Assembly: GCA_903935335.1 (NCBI GenBank)
Contig: CAIZRG010000026.1
Span: 1 to 41,522 of the forward strand
Direction of reading: 5' to 3'
DNA length: 41,522 nt
Origin: Oligoflexia bacterium
GTDB lineage: Bacteria > Bdellovibrionota > UBA1018
The translations under genes were made by a program, and so were the position numbers. Below, piece by piece: positions 6,880-15,687 of this stretch (positions are counted from its first letter, which is position 1; each line of letters begins with the position of its first letter). The notes beneath the pieces are model-generated. The model was given only the letters and a program-made list of their open reading frames with translations. It searched no databases and was not told where the DNA came from.

Positions 6880-9099
6880 ATGATAAAAATTTATGGTATG
6901 TCGCCGATGCGATTTGTTGTCCTTGCTTTAGATGTGGCTTCCTCAGCGATGACTGTTCAGCGGAGAAGTTTTTTGGTAAAGATTGGAAGTCAGAATTTGT
7001 CACAAGCGATAGCCATAGGGATACTTTTTTTTGGGAACTTGTCAATTGCTTCAGATAATATCAAGTTCTTAGAAAATATTTTAAATGAACCTCCTCCTGT
7101 AAAAAAAGTTTATGAATTCTTACAAAGGCTGCATGATCAAAAACAAATGCCTGTTGGATTTCTGTCTCTCTATAAAAGTAATGCAGCTCATAGTTATAAT
7201 ATTTCCAGAGAGAATCCTAGAATTATTCTCAAGTGGAAAGATTCAGTTCTGGCATTTAATGGGGCGAGAAATGAACTTGAAGTAATTGATTTTAATAGTA
7301 AAACTAAAAAATTTGAACTATATCAGTACTTATTTGACAAGCCAGATAAAAATGGAAAACACTATTCTGAAAAAAATCAAAAGCGATGCTTAGACTGTCA
7401 TGCCAACAGCGTCGGAGACCCCATACCAATTTACGATGGTTATAATACATGGCCAGGGTATTACGGTACAAATGACGGACAAATTCAGGGAAAAGAATGG
7501 CAAGACTATCACAAGTTTAAAGTGCTGCATGGTATTCACGACTTAGTAAATCAAGATAAGGCGATCCATAATAAAGATGTTTACAGTTATCTAATCGACT
7601 GGGATCAGGTGGATAAATTTGACTATCAAGATCCGAATGGATCAAGAACTTTAGATCATTACAAACCTATGAATTGTGATCCAAAAATATTAGGAGGAGC
7701 TCCAGCAGATCAAAAAACAGCTGGAAAGAATAAAGAAGACATACGATATAGATTCGTTGATTTTGGAAGATTTCTGTATTCAAAACATCAGGAATACGTA
7801 GCCCATCATAAAGTTTTTGGAACAATGTTGGAGCCTTATCGCTATGCGATTTTAGGAGCGGTTCTTTGTCCTTCAGACGACTTTGATGAAAGATCATTTC
7901 TAACAGACTCATTAAAAAACGTTTTCAAAACACAAGATTTTGATGACCTTGTTCAAGAGACCAAGGAGATTACATCGGCCAGCTATGCACATAAAGTTAA
8001 AGGTGTGCATAGAGACTTAAATGTAAACGGTGATAAGAATGAAAGAACGCAGACGGTCATTGACTCAAGAGCGAAGCAGCCAAGGTTGAATAAGGATAGA
8101 TCAGAAGTTACGGAGTATGATCAAGATCTCCGACGTCTTGAAGGCTTCAAAGCTATCGATGGAAGTGGTCGTACTGGTCCCTATAGTGCTGGCTATAAAG
8201 GTTCAGCAGAAACTTACGGCATATATGCCCGGGTACGGTTAATAGTCGAAAAGGTAGCCGGGCAAAAGATGGACTGGTCTATGTCTCGTAAAGCATTAAA
8301 GAGTGAATACGAAGACGAGGATAGTTGGGAGGAAAAGCTCAAAGATAAAAAAAATCCGACGATGCGACGTCTCTCTCCCCATCAAAAGTTGATTAAGTGG
8401 AAACGCGCACCAAAAGAACAGCAAGTATCAGGCTCAGAGGATTACAACTTTGGGCAAGGGTGTTTTGATTTTGAGAGACCTGAGAGTTGGAGGTTTCTCT
8501 TGAGTGAGGGGGAAGTAAGTGCAGACGATAAAAATGCAGATACTGTGCTTTTGTCGTTGCTGGACAAAGCTATGACAAATATTAGGCCAAAAAATGGTCT
8601 TGATAAATACGGTGGATATATCTTAAGCCCTGAAAGACAGACGTTCTGTAAAGCACTTCAAGGTCGGAGCAGAATGGTACTCAAGAGATATGAGTTACCT
8701 ACCTCCGCACCAGGCTCCTGCCCAAAGGAAGAGCGAGGCTTTCAGGATATAGACCAAATTTCCAGCTTAGTCGCTGGAATTAAAGACAAGACACTCATAG
8801 AAGATCAGGCGCATACCCAAAGAATTCTCCTCAACGGCAAAGAATTGGTTGTTAAATTAGAAAAGAAAGGCCATTTATATAGAAGTATTGACGTTCCTAA
8901 ATTAGGAAAAATTCAATTTTATAAAGACGAAGCAGCTATAGCTGTGACTCATCTACAGAATAATGATGCTCCTGTTTTACGTTTTCAAACAAGTCAGTGT
9001 CGTTGGTATAACTGTGATCAACTGGTTTTTTCTAATGGTGATTCTGTCTCATTAACTCAAAAAGATGCTAATAAACTTCAAAAATTGTTTCAGTTTTAA
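6880..9099 (+). CDS. Large exported single-CXXCH (cytochrome c-like) protein
   Basis: 739 residues from the first ATG. A hydrophobic signal-like segment AIAIGILFFGNLSIAS is followed by the mature region. One haem c motif, CLDCH (about residues 168-172), is followed by an SVGDPIPIYDGYNTWPGYYG segment. Only one haem motif is present in a very large protein; most of the length is unassigned, and two late cysteine pairs (FCKAL/SCPKEE, CRWYNC) may form disulfides. A TTG at 6973 has a GGAGAAG before it and would give a cleaner signal peptide, so the first 31 residues may not be translated. Likely a periplasmic electron-transfer or redox protein; the partner is unknown. It lies inside the IS-rich island. 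Confidence 0.75.
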   Translation: MIKIYGMSPMRFVVLALDVASSAMTVQRRSFLVKIGSQNLSQAIAIGILFFGNLSIASDNIKFLENILNEPPPVKKVYEFLQRLHDQKQMPVGFLSLYKSNAAHSYNISRENPRIILKWKDSVLAFNGARNELEVIDFNSKTKKFELYQYLFDKPDKNGKHYSEKNQKRCLDCHANSVGDPIPIYDGYNTWPGYYGTNDGQIQGKEWQDYHKFKVLHGIHDLVNQDKAIHNKDVYSYLIDWDQVDKFDYQDPNGSRTLDHYKPMNCDPKILGGAPADQKTAGKNKEDIRYRFVDFGRFLYSKHQEYVAHHKVFGTMLEPYRYAILGAVLCPSDDFDERSFLTDSLKNVFKTQDFDDLVQETKEITSASYAHKVKGVHRDLNVNGDKNERTQTVIDSRAKQPRLNKDRSEVTEYDQDLRRLEGFKAIDGSGRTGPYSAGYKGSAETYGIYARVRLIVEKVAGQKMDWSMSRKALKSEYEDEDSWEEKLKDKKNPTMRRLSPHQKLIKWKRAPKEQQVSGSEDYNFGQGCFDFERPESWRFLLSEGEVSADDKNADTVLLSLLDKAMTNIRPKNGLDKYGGYILSPERQTFCKALQGRSRMVLKRYELPTSAPGSCPKEERGFQDIDQISSLVAGIKDKTLIEDQAHTQRILLNGKELVVKLEKKGHLYRSIDVPKLGKIQFYKDEAAIAVTHLQNNDAPVLRFQTSQCRWYNCDQLVFSNGDSVSLTQKDANKLQKLFQF

Positions 9100-9339
9100 A
9101 TTTTGATGAATGAGTAAAAGCGGCTTAGTTAGTAAGAGCCTATCTGAAAAAGTCTCTTAAATAATTCAAGTAAGGGCTTAGAACAAATTAAAAGATGCCA
9201 TTATTTTAGTTCAACTGGATGTATTATGTAATTCCATTAGTCATAGAGTTTGTTTTTTTCAATGTTGATCTGCTCAAACTCAGTTTTGGATACCTTTAAG
9301 TCCGTTTGTTAGCGGGCAATTAGAAATGGAGAACTTTTT
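9100..9339. other. Gene-free spacer with possible IS21-type end
   Basis: No reading frame was recognised. TGTTAGCGGGCAATTAG at 9307-9323 could be the right terminus of the IS21-like element, because on the minus strand it lies just after the IstB stop and ends ...GCTAACA (IS21 ends run TG...CA). GAGCCTATCTGAAAAAGT at about 9147 recalls ends of IS5-group elements but is unsupported. Confidence 0.3.
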
Positions 9340-9594
9340 CTACTGTATAGGGAATTGCTCTGAAGGAGTCAAGCTGGCAGATCGTTTTTTTGCTGCTAGC
9401 GCGCGAAAGCTTGGACCTTCAATATTGAAGGTATGACAATGATGGATAATCCGGTCGATGGTTGCAGCAGTCGTTAAGGGATTGAAGAATACTTTATCCC
9501 ACTCAGAGTAAGTTAGATTTGTTGTAATAAGGAGACTCTTGTGTCCAGCTCCATCTTGACTATAAAGAGTTAGAAAGCTTCGTATCTCGCATAC
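9340..9594 (-). pseudogene. IS21-family IstB-like ATPase, C-terminal fragment
   Basis: The minus frame open from about 9594 to the TAG at 9340-9342 reads SLLITTNLTYSEWDKVF, then LTTAATIDRIIHHCHTFNIEG and PSFRALAAKK. This matches the end of IstB transposition helper ATPases (TTNLSFxEW...AxxLDRLLHHxHxxNIxGxSYR). The Walker A and B regions are missing and a stop lies just upstream, so the gene is truncated. No istA partner is found nearby. Confidence 0.75.
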
Positions 9595-9804
9595 TCAGAG
9601 ACCATTCCCTACGTTGACTTATGGCCTCACAGTCATATTGATGGGGGTTTCAAGAACCTTGTTTATGCCTATCGTACGCTGTTGCCTCAGAATGAGCAGA
9701 ATCTCACGATCGAATGGAAAAGCCGTTTGTATATGAAGCCTCCAACGCTTGCGTCGTGGGTTTCTTTACCACCCTCTTTGATCATTTTTTTTGCATTCTT
9801 CTAG
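9574..9804 (+). pseudogene. Unidentified coding fragment containing repeat copy B
   Basis: A stop-to-stop frame of 76 codons including YSETIPYVDLWPHSHID and LVYAYRTLLPQNEQ. It overlaps the antisense IstB remnant and the end of the Fic gene. Its similarity at amino-acid level to copy A (minus strand at 4867-4918), with one synonymous change, argues that this frame was once translated. The product is unknown. Confidence 0.3.
9591..9642. repeat. 52-bp inverted repeat, copy B
   Basis: Reverse complement of 4867-4918 with a few substitutions. The pair brackets the exported GNAT, two transposase fragments, the CXXCH protein and the IstB remnant (about 4.7 kb). Confidence 0.6.
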
Positions 9805-12075
9805 CATAAATGCGATGTATTTTGAATAGCTAAATTTTTTCTTGTTCCTTTGTCTTTTGATTATTTCTGAATCAATTGTTGATTCTAGTTCAATTATAAA
9901 TGCTTCACCAGCTTTGTTATACGTAACGCATTGTCCAAGTTCATTTAAAAAAGGAAAATTAATTATATCTTTTTTTTGTTTATAAAATTTATTTGCAAAC
10001 GCTTCCCATCGTTTTTTTTGAATGCTGTTGATTTTCCAGTGTTTATTTTTGATATTAAGACTTTTTATTTTTTCACTATTAGGTTTAAGATATTTTTTTA
10101 AATATTCAGTTTCAAGCTCTTTTTCAATCTGTTGAGCTACAAGTTTTCCTTTTTTTGAAATTACATTAATGAATGTCTTTTCCCATTTTAGTTTTGATTC
10201 ATTATATAAATCGCTAAAAAACCTTTGCTTACCTTCTAGCTCTATTTTTAATTTGAACATGTCTTCCAAATTGTTTTTCCCAATTTTCCATAAATCTTCA
10301 GGATCTGGGCTTCTTACTTTGAAAGCATCTTGATTTCTAAGACGAATTACTCTCCAGTTTTCATGCCCATATGCAATGACAATATCTGCAGGCAATGTGC
10401 AAATATCATCAAAATTAATTAATTTTTTATCAATAAGAGACTTCACTTCTGGATGGGTAGCATCTAATAGTTTATATCCGGCTGGTATCTCTACTATTCT
10501 AAATTCTCCAACATTTTTTTCTTCTGTGTCTTGATTTTTAAATGAGTATAAAACAGAATCAGAAGGGCTTTTAGAAACATATAAACCAAATCCTGAGAAT
10601 GCATCTTGTTTTATTAGATTTTGAAGTGTTAAGCCTATTCCTTGATCTAAAATGCGACAGAAATAAGAAGATTGTGGAACTAGATAATCGGTCTTCATTG
10701 CGCTTAGTCTACTGGAAACCCAAGTATAAGAGAGTAAAGATTTCTCTTGTTTTTCGGCAAGTGTTTCTATGATTTTTATTCTAACTTCAGGACTTAATAA
10801 AGACTCTGTTTTCTGCATCTCTGGAAAATATGATAATACTTCTGGAGTTTTATCGCAGTGGCCTATTTTTTCTTTTGAATCAACGATTGGTAATATTTCT
10901 TCAATAAATGACATCAGTTTTTGTTGACTTAATTTTTCTTTCAATTCACATGCAGGCAATTCATGCAGGTACTCATTTATAGTTGTTTTGTAAGTTTTTT
11001 CTAAAATTTTACTTTCTGATTTATTTTTATAAAGCTCTTCGCATTCAGGCGATAAATTATATAAAGGATTGAATCTTTTAGAAATATGTTCATTCCTGCA
11101 TTTTTTTAATTTTTCAACAGACTCTTGGAGAGATTTTTTCGTTTGTTTTTGATATTCTGAAAGAGTTGTAAGAACATCATTTTGTAGTTCTCCAGCGGGT
11201 ATAAAGGGAATTCCAAGTTTTTCTGAAATTAAGTCCTGAATGAGTCGTGATGTCCTTCCAACTCCTTCATGAAAAGGATGGATTGCGATAAATCTTCTTT
11301 GAATTTCAGCTATGAATTCAATTGGAGATTGTTTAGGCGCGTCTTCTTTTGATTTTGAGTTGATGTATTTGTTTACATTTTCATTTATATCTTTGATTAG
11401 CTTGTTCATCTCTGGTTCAATACGGTGACTCGTCAGATAGTAAACTTTTTCCATACTAAGTGGCCCTCCTGCAGCCGAATAAGTAAGAAAAGAAGAATGC
11501 TCATTTTTTAAATTTTTTTGAATAAAATCAATCTGAGATTTTTCAAAAGGACCAGAAATACCAGAAAAAAAGTCATTTTTTCGATACTCGCCTGGCTTAG
11601 GAATGAGTTGATTAATCAATGGGGTTTTATATACAAACTTTTGAGCTGGACCTACAAGACTTTCTGTAATAACTTTTTTGTGGAGCAGCTTTATATCTTC
11701 AGAAGTGAGTTCAAAATCTTTTTTCTCATTTAATTTTTTACTCAACATAGCTCTGAAATGATTCCCTTTTTCCCAGTATTCCCATACCATTGGAGATGGT
11801 GAATAAATTTCCCATGGAATGTATTTTTTTGTTCCATTACAATGGGTGAGCTTAAAGTCTTTTTCTGAAATAAATCTTTTCGATCGGTATTCTACTAGAT
11901 TTTCTATATTGATTCCTATTTCAGACAGGCTATTTTTAAGTTCTTTAAATTCTTCATGAATTTTGCAGTCTTCAGGATAAAACGAAAGAAAGTCGGTGCA
12001 TTGTCCGAATGCTTTAATTTCAATTAAATAAAAATAAAAAATTAATTTAATTATATTAAAAAAAAATTTAAGCAC
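9766..12075 (-). CDS. Exported Fic-domain protein with a second, possibly ADP-ribosyltransferase-like domain
   Basis: 769 residues from a GTG. The N-terminus (MLKFFFNIIKLIFYFYLIEI, AFGQC) is a signal peptide. The Fic domain spans about residues 100-330: PGEYRK (161-166) matches the conserved Fic GxYR, and the active-site motif reads HPFHEGVGRTSR (266-277), where the family consensus is HPFx(D/E)GNGRxxR, so the catalytic His is present and the Asn is Val. Fic enzymes transfer AMP or other nucleotide moieties to proteins. A second region around 450-590 (SSYFCRILDQG, FSGFGLYVSKSPSDSVLYSF, later IVIAYGHENWRVI) resembles the GxGLYVxxxPxxS pattern of ADP-ribosyltransferase-like domains, which is tentative. 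The C-terminus is lysine-rich and helical. An exported Fic suggests a toxin or effector. Very AT-rich, suggesting transfer. Confidence 0.75.
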   Translation of the reverse strand: MLKFFFNIIKLIFYFYLIEIKAFGQCTDFLSFYPEDCKIHEEFKELKNSLSEIGINIENLVEYRSKRFISEKDFKLTHCNGTKKYIPWEIYSPSPMVWEYWEKGNHFRAMLSKKLNEKKDFELTSEDIKLLHKKVITESLVGPAQKFVYKTPLINQLIPKPGEYRKNDFFSGISGPFEKSQIDFIQKNLKNEHSSFLTYSAAGGPLSMEKVYYLTSHRIEPEMNKLIKDINENVNKYINSKSKEDAPKQSPIEFIAEIQRRFIAIHPFHEGVGRTSRLIQDLISEKLGIPFIPAGELQNDVLTTLSEYQKQTKKSLQESVEKLKKCRNEHISKRFNPLYNLSPECEELYKNKSESKILEKTYKTTINEYLHELPACELKEKLSQQKLMSFIEEILPIVDSKEKIGHCDKTPEVLSYFPEMQKTESLLSPEVRIKIIETLAEKQEKSLLSYTWVSSRLSAMKTDYLVPQSSYFCRILDQGIGLTLQNLIKQDAFSGFGLYVSKSPSDSVLYSFKNQDTEEKNVGEFRIVEIPAGYKLLDATHPEVKSLIDKKLINFDDICTLPADIVIAYGHENWRVIRLRNQDAFKVRSPDPEDLWKIGKNNLEDMFKLKIELEGKQRFFSDLYNESKLKWEKTFINVISKKGKLVAQQIEKELETEYLKKYLKPNSEKIKSLNIKNKHWKINSIQKKRWEAFANKFYKQKKDIINFPFLNELGQCVTYNKAGEAFIIELESTIDSEIIKRQRNKKKFSYSKYIAFMLEECKKNDQRGW

Positions 12076-12160
12076 AATTAAATTATCGGTTAAAAATAAA
12101 AAATATTATAACAAAATGAATTTAAAACAATTTAATTACAATTTAGAATAAAGTGTGCTA

Positions 12161-13054
12161 ATGCCGAGTGAAATTGATCGAAGTCTATTTGTTGATAAAG
12201 AGGTTTTCATTGACTCAAACAGTCAATTTTCAGATTTACTTGATTTATGTTTTTCTTTGCCTGAGGGGTGCCATTTTCTTGATGACTTCCCTGTTTGGCA
12301 ATTAAATTTTGATATTCAACCTTTACTGAGGGTTGGAGTATATCTGCGTGAGCAGCTGATTTCTGTTGCAGGGGTTCGTGTTGCCTTTTTAAAATCAAAA
12401 GAATCACTTCCAGTAAAAGTTGCAATCATTGGGGCTGTGGCAACTCATCCGAGTTGTCGTGGAATGGGATTTGCTTCTCGCTTAGTTTCATTGGCTTTGG
12501 AATGGGCTCAGAAAAAAAACTGTACTCAAGCTTTACTCTGGAGTGGTGGGTCTAGGCTTTATGAGAAGCTTGGTTTTAAGTGGGTGGGGAGTCAAGTTCG
12601 ACTTCCTATAGGTTTAATTCGGGTTCAAGGAGGGGTTTCGCAGAAGGTGTACTATGGGTGGAATCCTAAGCTATTTCAATTGATCAAAAGCAGAGGAGAA
12701 GGGCTTTTATTGAAAGATGAGGATCGAGTTTGGTTTGAAGCCCATAAGAATGTAGAGTGGCTATACGTGGGGAGTGTTGATCAACCCAAGGCTTATGTAG
12801 GAGTGGGTCGTGGAATTGATCTACCTCAAATCATTCATGAGTGGGGAGGAGAAAAACAGTCTCTTGACTGTCTTTTCAATTTTTTAAAGGATAAGAATCC
12901 AAGTCAAATGATCTTATGTTCCCCGCGGCATTGCCAAGAGCTGGGGGTTGATTTATCGCAGGTGCAAATTGAGCCTCTATGTATGGCTAAAAAGCTGGTT
13001 GCAGGTGCTGCGCTGGATCCAGCAGTTTGGGTTTGGGGTCTTGATGCAGCCTAG
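12161..13054 (+). CDS. GNAT-family N-acetyltransferase
   Basis: About 297 residues from ATG 12161; an in-frame GTG at 12155 adds two residues and neither start has a clear Shine-Dalgarno. The GNAT core is in the first half: LLRVGVYLREQLISVAGVRV, then IGAVATHPSCRGMGFASRLV (motif A, R-G-M-G-F-A for acetyl-CoA) and LYEKLGFKWVG. The C-terminal half (LLKDEDRVWFEAHKNVEWLYVG, AYVGVGRGIDLPQIIHEWGG) resembles the second GNAT-like half of tandem acetyltransferases such as Eis-type proteins. The substrate is unknown. It marks the return to core-like base composition after the AT-rich island. Confidence 0.85.
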   Translation: MPSEIDRSLFVDKEVFIDSNSQFSDLLDLCFSLPEGCHFLDDFPVWQLNFDIQPLLRVGVYLREQLISVAGVRVAFLKSKESLPVKVAIIGAVATHPSCRGMGFASRLVSLALEWAQKKNCTQALLWSGGSRLYEKLGFKWVGSQVRLPIGLIRVQGGVSQKVYYGWNPKLFQLIKSRGEGLLLKDEDRVWFEAHKNVEWLYVGSVDQPKAYVGVGRGIDLPQIIHEWGGEKQSLDCLFNFLKDKNPSQMILCSPRHCQELGVDLSQVQIEPLCMAKKLVAGAALDPAVWVWGLDAA

Positions 13055-13146
13055 TTTGATTGAATAAATAGTTTTAGTTCGAAGTTTCATCATTTTGATG
13101 GATGATGACTGGATATGATCTCGTTTCCATGGCAAATTAAAAGGCA

Positions 13147-13965
13147 GTGAAGCATCATATTTCAAAGTTCTTAAAATCACTCGCGATTTTTTTTATTGGG
13201 TTTCCAGTCTTCTACATTGTTTTAGCGGCTGCCCTGTATGACATTCCTTTTAATAAATGCGTTGGGGTTCTATTGAGTCCTTTTTATTATGGAGTTTCCC
13301 TTTGTGTCGTTTTTGTTGGCTATGGTTTTTGGGAAATGAAGCGATGGTCTTGGTATTTGTTTCTTTTGTCTCAAGTTTTCATTGGTTACGAGAATGCAAT
13401 ATTGGTTAATGGATATGCTGAGAGTCATCACAAAATTTTGATTTTTATTGTAGGGAGCTTGTTACAGATTGGTTTAGTTTTTAGAGTGGCACGTGAAGTT
13501 CGAGTTCCATATTTTTTCCCTAGAATCCGGTGGTGGGAAAGTAATCCAATGTATCGTCTCTCAGTGCCTGTAAATCTTGATTGGAAGTTGGATAAAAGCT
13601 TAGACGGGGAAATCTTAGATTTATCTCTCGTAGGTTGTTTTATTAAGCTGCGTGCAGATTTGGCTGAAAATGAGCATTTGGTTTTGAAATTTAACATCTA
13701 TGGATATGAGCTTAAGTGTGAAGGGAAAGTGGTTTGGTGTGCTCAGAGTGCTGTAACCCACCCAAAAGGGATTGGTGTAAAGTTTAATATTTTGACCAGA
13801 ACTCAACGGCGTTCACTTCGAGTTATTTCTCGAAAGTTGAAGAAGGTGTCAAAACTATATCGGACCTCCCGCTATCTTATGAGTCAAGAGGAGTTTCTCA
13901 AAAACCTGAAACTCATTGAAGGTGAGAAATCTTTGGAAATGGACTCTAAGACTGTAACTTTTTAA
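13147..13965 (+). CDS. Membrane protein with C-terminal PilZ domain
   Basis: 272 residues from GTG 13147 (AGG close upstream). About three to four membrane segments occupy residues 10-120 (for example IFFIGFPVFYIVLAAALY, SLCVVFVGYGFW, ILIFIVGSLLQIGLVF). A PilZ domain follows from about 135 to 235: YRLSVPVNLDW, then ILDLSLVGCFIKL, which satisfies the D-x-S-x-x-G motif, and IGVKFNILT. The first c-di-GMP contact motif, RxxxR, is not intact because only one Arg precedes SVPV, so c-di-GMP binding may be lost or non-canonical. It probably acts as an inner-membrane c-di-GMP sensor or a degenerate relative. It overlaps the convergent next gene by four bases. Confidence 0.85.
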   Translation: MKHHISKFLKSLAIFFIGFPVFYIVLAAALYDIPFNKCVGVLLSPFYYGVSLCVVFVGYGFWEMKRWSWYLFLLSQVFIGYENAILVNGYAESHHKILIFIVGSLLQIGLVFRVAREVRVPYFFPRIRWWESNPMYRLSVPVNLDWKLDKSLDGEILDLSLVGCFIKLRADLAENEHLVLKFNIYGYELKCEGKVVWCAQSAVTHPKGIGVKFNILTRTQRRSLRVISRKLKKVSKLYRTSRYLMSQEEFLKNLKLIEGEKSLEMDSKTVTF

Positions 13966-14480
13966 CGTCTTAATTCGTAAAAAAGATTTGAAGTTGTTTT
14001 TGTACAGACTCCCGTTTTTTGATCACAGTAGCTGTAAGTTGCTCTTCCTGAAATAAAATATGTTTCATGATTTTCAGTGCCTGAAATTTTAATTGGAATC
14101 TGATTTGAATTTTTTGGCCAATCTGTTTTTAGAATGAGAGTGGGTTCTAGCCTGAGAGGAGGTCGAGGCATCAGGTCAATGACGATAGGTCGTGTATGAC
14201 TCAAGTGTAGGCTTAGATCTTGAGACATGAACTTGAGAAAGAGCTGACCTTTTTCTTCAAAGAATTTAAAGTAGGTCAGTTGCTTTGAAGAAAAACGAGA
14301 TTGTTCTGGGATTTTAGGTTGAACAAGGGAAGCATGCGGATCTTGATGAGACGGTTGAATGACGATGGATTCGCCCTTTTTTACTTTATTTTGTCTTGGG
14401 AGGTGGGTCGATTTTTCCGGAGGCGTAGCGGAGGCAAGTTGGACTTTCAGAAGGACGTAGACTAAGAAGAGTTGAGTCAT
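13962..14480 (-). CDS. Exported protein of unknown function with a C-x6-C tail
   Basis: 172 residues. MTQLFLVYVLLKVQLASA is a signal peptide. The body is a beta-rich domain ending SYCDQKTGVCTKTTSNLFYEL. The CxxxTGVC ending resembles tails of thiol-disulfide-associated or NHL-adjacent exported domains where a loop carries two cysteines, but no family was recognised. It overlaps tadA divergently: its ATG and the tadA start share a few bases, so the two promoters must lie within each other's coding regions. Confidence 0.65.
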   Translation of the reverse strand: MTQLFLVYVLLKVQLASATPPEKSTHLPRQNKVKKGESIVIQPSHQDPHASLVQPKIPEQSRFSSKQLTYFKFFEEKGQLFLKFMSQDLSLHLSHTRPIVIDLMPRPPLRLEPTLILKTDWPKNSNQIPIKISGTENHETYFISGRATYSYCDQKTGVCTKTTSNLFYELRR

Positions 14481-14933
14481 ATGGAAAATTTTAACATGAA
14501 GTACATGGAGAAAGCTCTTTTTTTAGCTAAAAAAGCTGCAGATGCAGATGAAGTTCCTATTGGTGCCGTGATTATTCAAAATGAAAAGGTGATTGCTGAA
14601 GCTTATAATCAGCGGGAAAGGCTTAAAAACCCACTTGCTCATGCTGAAATTCTAGCTATTGAGCAAGCCTCACGATTTCTTCAGAACTGGAGATTGACGA
14701 ATTGTCTTTTGGTTGTGACTTTGGAGCCCTGTATGATGTGTTTGGCTGCGATTCAGCAATCTCGGATTCAAGAAGTGGTTTATGGAGCAAAAGATCCTAA
14801 AGGAGGGGCCTTGAGTCTGGGTTATCGATTACATGAAGATCTTCGCTCCAATCATCGCTTTGAAGTGAGGCACGAAGATTTTTTGGAGTGTGGTCAAATT
14901 TTAACTCAATTTTTTGCTCAGAAAAGGAGATGA
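14481..14933 (+). CDS. tadA: tRNA(Arg) adenosine-34 deaminase
   Basis: About 150 residues. It catalyses A-to-I conversion at the wobble position of tRNA-Arg(ACG). The zinc deaminase signature is complete: HAEILAIE (His ligand and catalytic Glu) and EPCMMCLAAI (PCxxC ligands). The N-terminal MEKALFLAKKAADADEVPIGAVI and the IQQSRIQEVVYGAKDPKGGA segment are typical of TadA. An upstream in-frame TTG at 14472 is possible, and ATG 14496 is an alternative. Standard length. Confidence 0.95.
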   Translation: MENFNMKYMEKALFLAKKAADADEVPIGAVIIQNEKVIAEAYNQRERLKNPLAHAEILAIEQASRFLQNWRLTNCLLVVTLEPCMMCLAAIQQSRIQEVVYGAKDPKGGALSLGYRLHEDLRSNHRFEVRHEDFLECGQILTQFFAQKRR

Positions 14934-14975
14934 TAAATATTTGGGTTAACTTTTATCGACTAAGGAGGCAGTTAT

Positions 14976-15638
14976 ATGAACAGAAGCAAGCAAAAGATAA
15001 AATTATTAAGTTCATTTGTTTTCAGAACGATTTTCAAGTGCGGCGCATTATTTTGTTGGATGTTCTCTTCATTGAGTTTTGCCACAGAGTACCAGGTAGA
15101 TTCTACTCATTCGACTATTGGCTTTGAAATCGGGCATATGATGATTTCAAAAGTTCGAGGTAACTTTCGTGATTTTGAAGTCAAATTTGACTTTGATTCA
15201 AAAAATCCAGAAAAATCGACTGTCAGTGCGCTCATCAAAACACAGAGTGTAAACACTGAAAGTCAAAAAAGAGATGCTCATCTCACTGGGGATGATTTTT
15301 TTGCTGTGAAGAAGCATCCTACGATGATGTTTGTGAGCACCAAAATTACTCACTCAGAAGGAAAGCATTACAAGATGACAGGCGACTTTACCTTACTGGG
15401 AGTTAAAAAACCTGTTACTTTTGATGTAGAATTTCTCGGTGAAATGAACGATCCTTGGGGAGGGCATCGAGCTGGATTTTTAGCCAAGGCTAAAATTAAT
15501 CGAAAAGATTTTGGTATGGTTTGGAATCAGGAGATTGATAAAAAAGGTCTTCTTGTTGGCGAGGAAGTTGATATTACTGTGAACGCAGAAACCCTCGAAG
15601 TAGCTCATAAAGAAGATTCTTCAAGTTTAAAAAAATAA
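14976..15638 (+). CDS. YceI-family periplasmic lipid-binding protein
   Basis: 220 residues with AGGAGG seven bases before the ATG. A signal peptide ends near SFATEY. The mature domain is a YceI lipocalin-like barrel: YQVDSTHSTIGFEIGHMMIS at the start, VRGNFRDFEVKFDFD, DFFAVKKHPTMMFVSTKI, TLLGVKKPVTFDVEF, and NRKDFGMVWN near the end. The family binds polyisoprenoid or ubiquinone-like lipids and is often involved in stress. It lies 42 bp after tadA on the same strand. Confidence 0.93.
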   Translation: MNRSKQKIKLLSSFVFRTIFKCGALFCWMFSSLSFATEYQVDSTHSTIGFEIGHMMISKVRGNFRDFEVKFDFDSKNPEKSTVSALIKTQSVNTESQKRDAHLTGDDFFAVKKHPTMMFVSTKITHSEGKHYKMTGDFTLLGVKKPVTFDVEFLGEMNDPWGGHRAGFLAKAKINRKDFGMVWNQEIDKKGLLVGEEVDITVNAETLEVAHKEDSSSLKK

Positions 15639-15687
15639 GGGTAGAGGTTATATCTCAAGAGTTAGATCCTCTGGGGGAGTTCAGTCA

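Noticed and set aside
6728..7045. 105-residue minus-strand ORF
   Set aside because: Most of it is antisense to the start of the CXXCH gene and has no family pattern. Only the last ~25 residues may be IS debris.
12076..12112. ACCGATAA upstream of the Fic gene as a sigma-28 promoter
   Set aside because: No TAAA-type -35 at the right distance, and the start of transcription would fall on the start codon. The AT-rich context makes chance likely.
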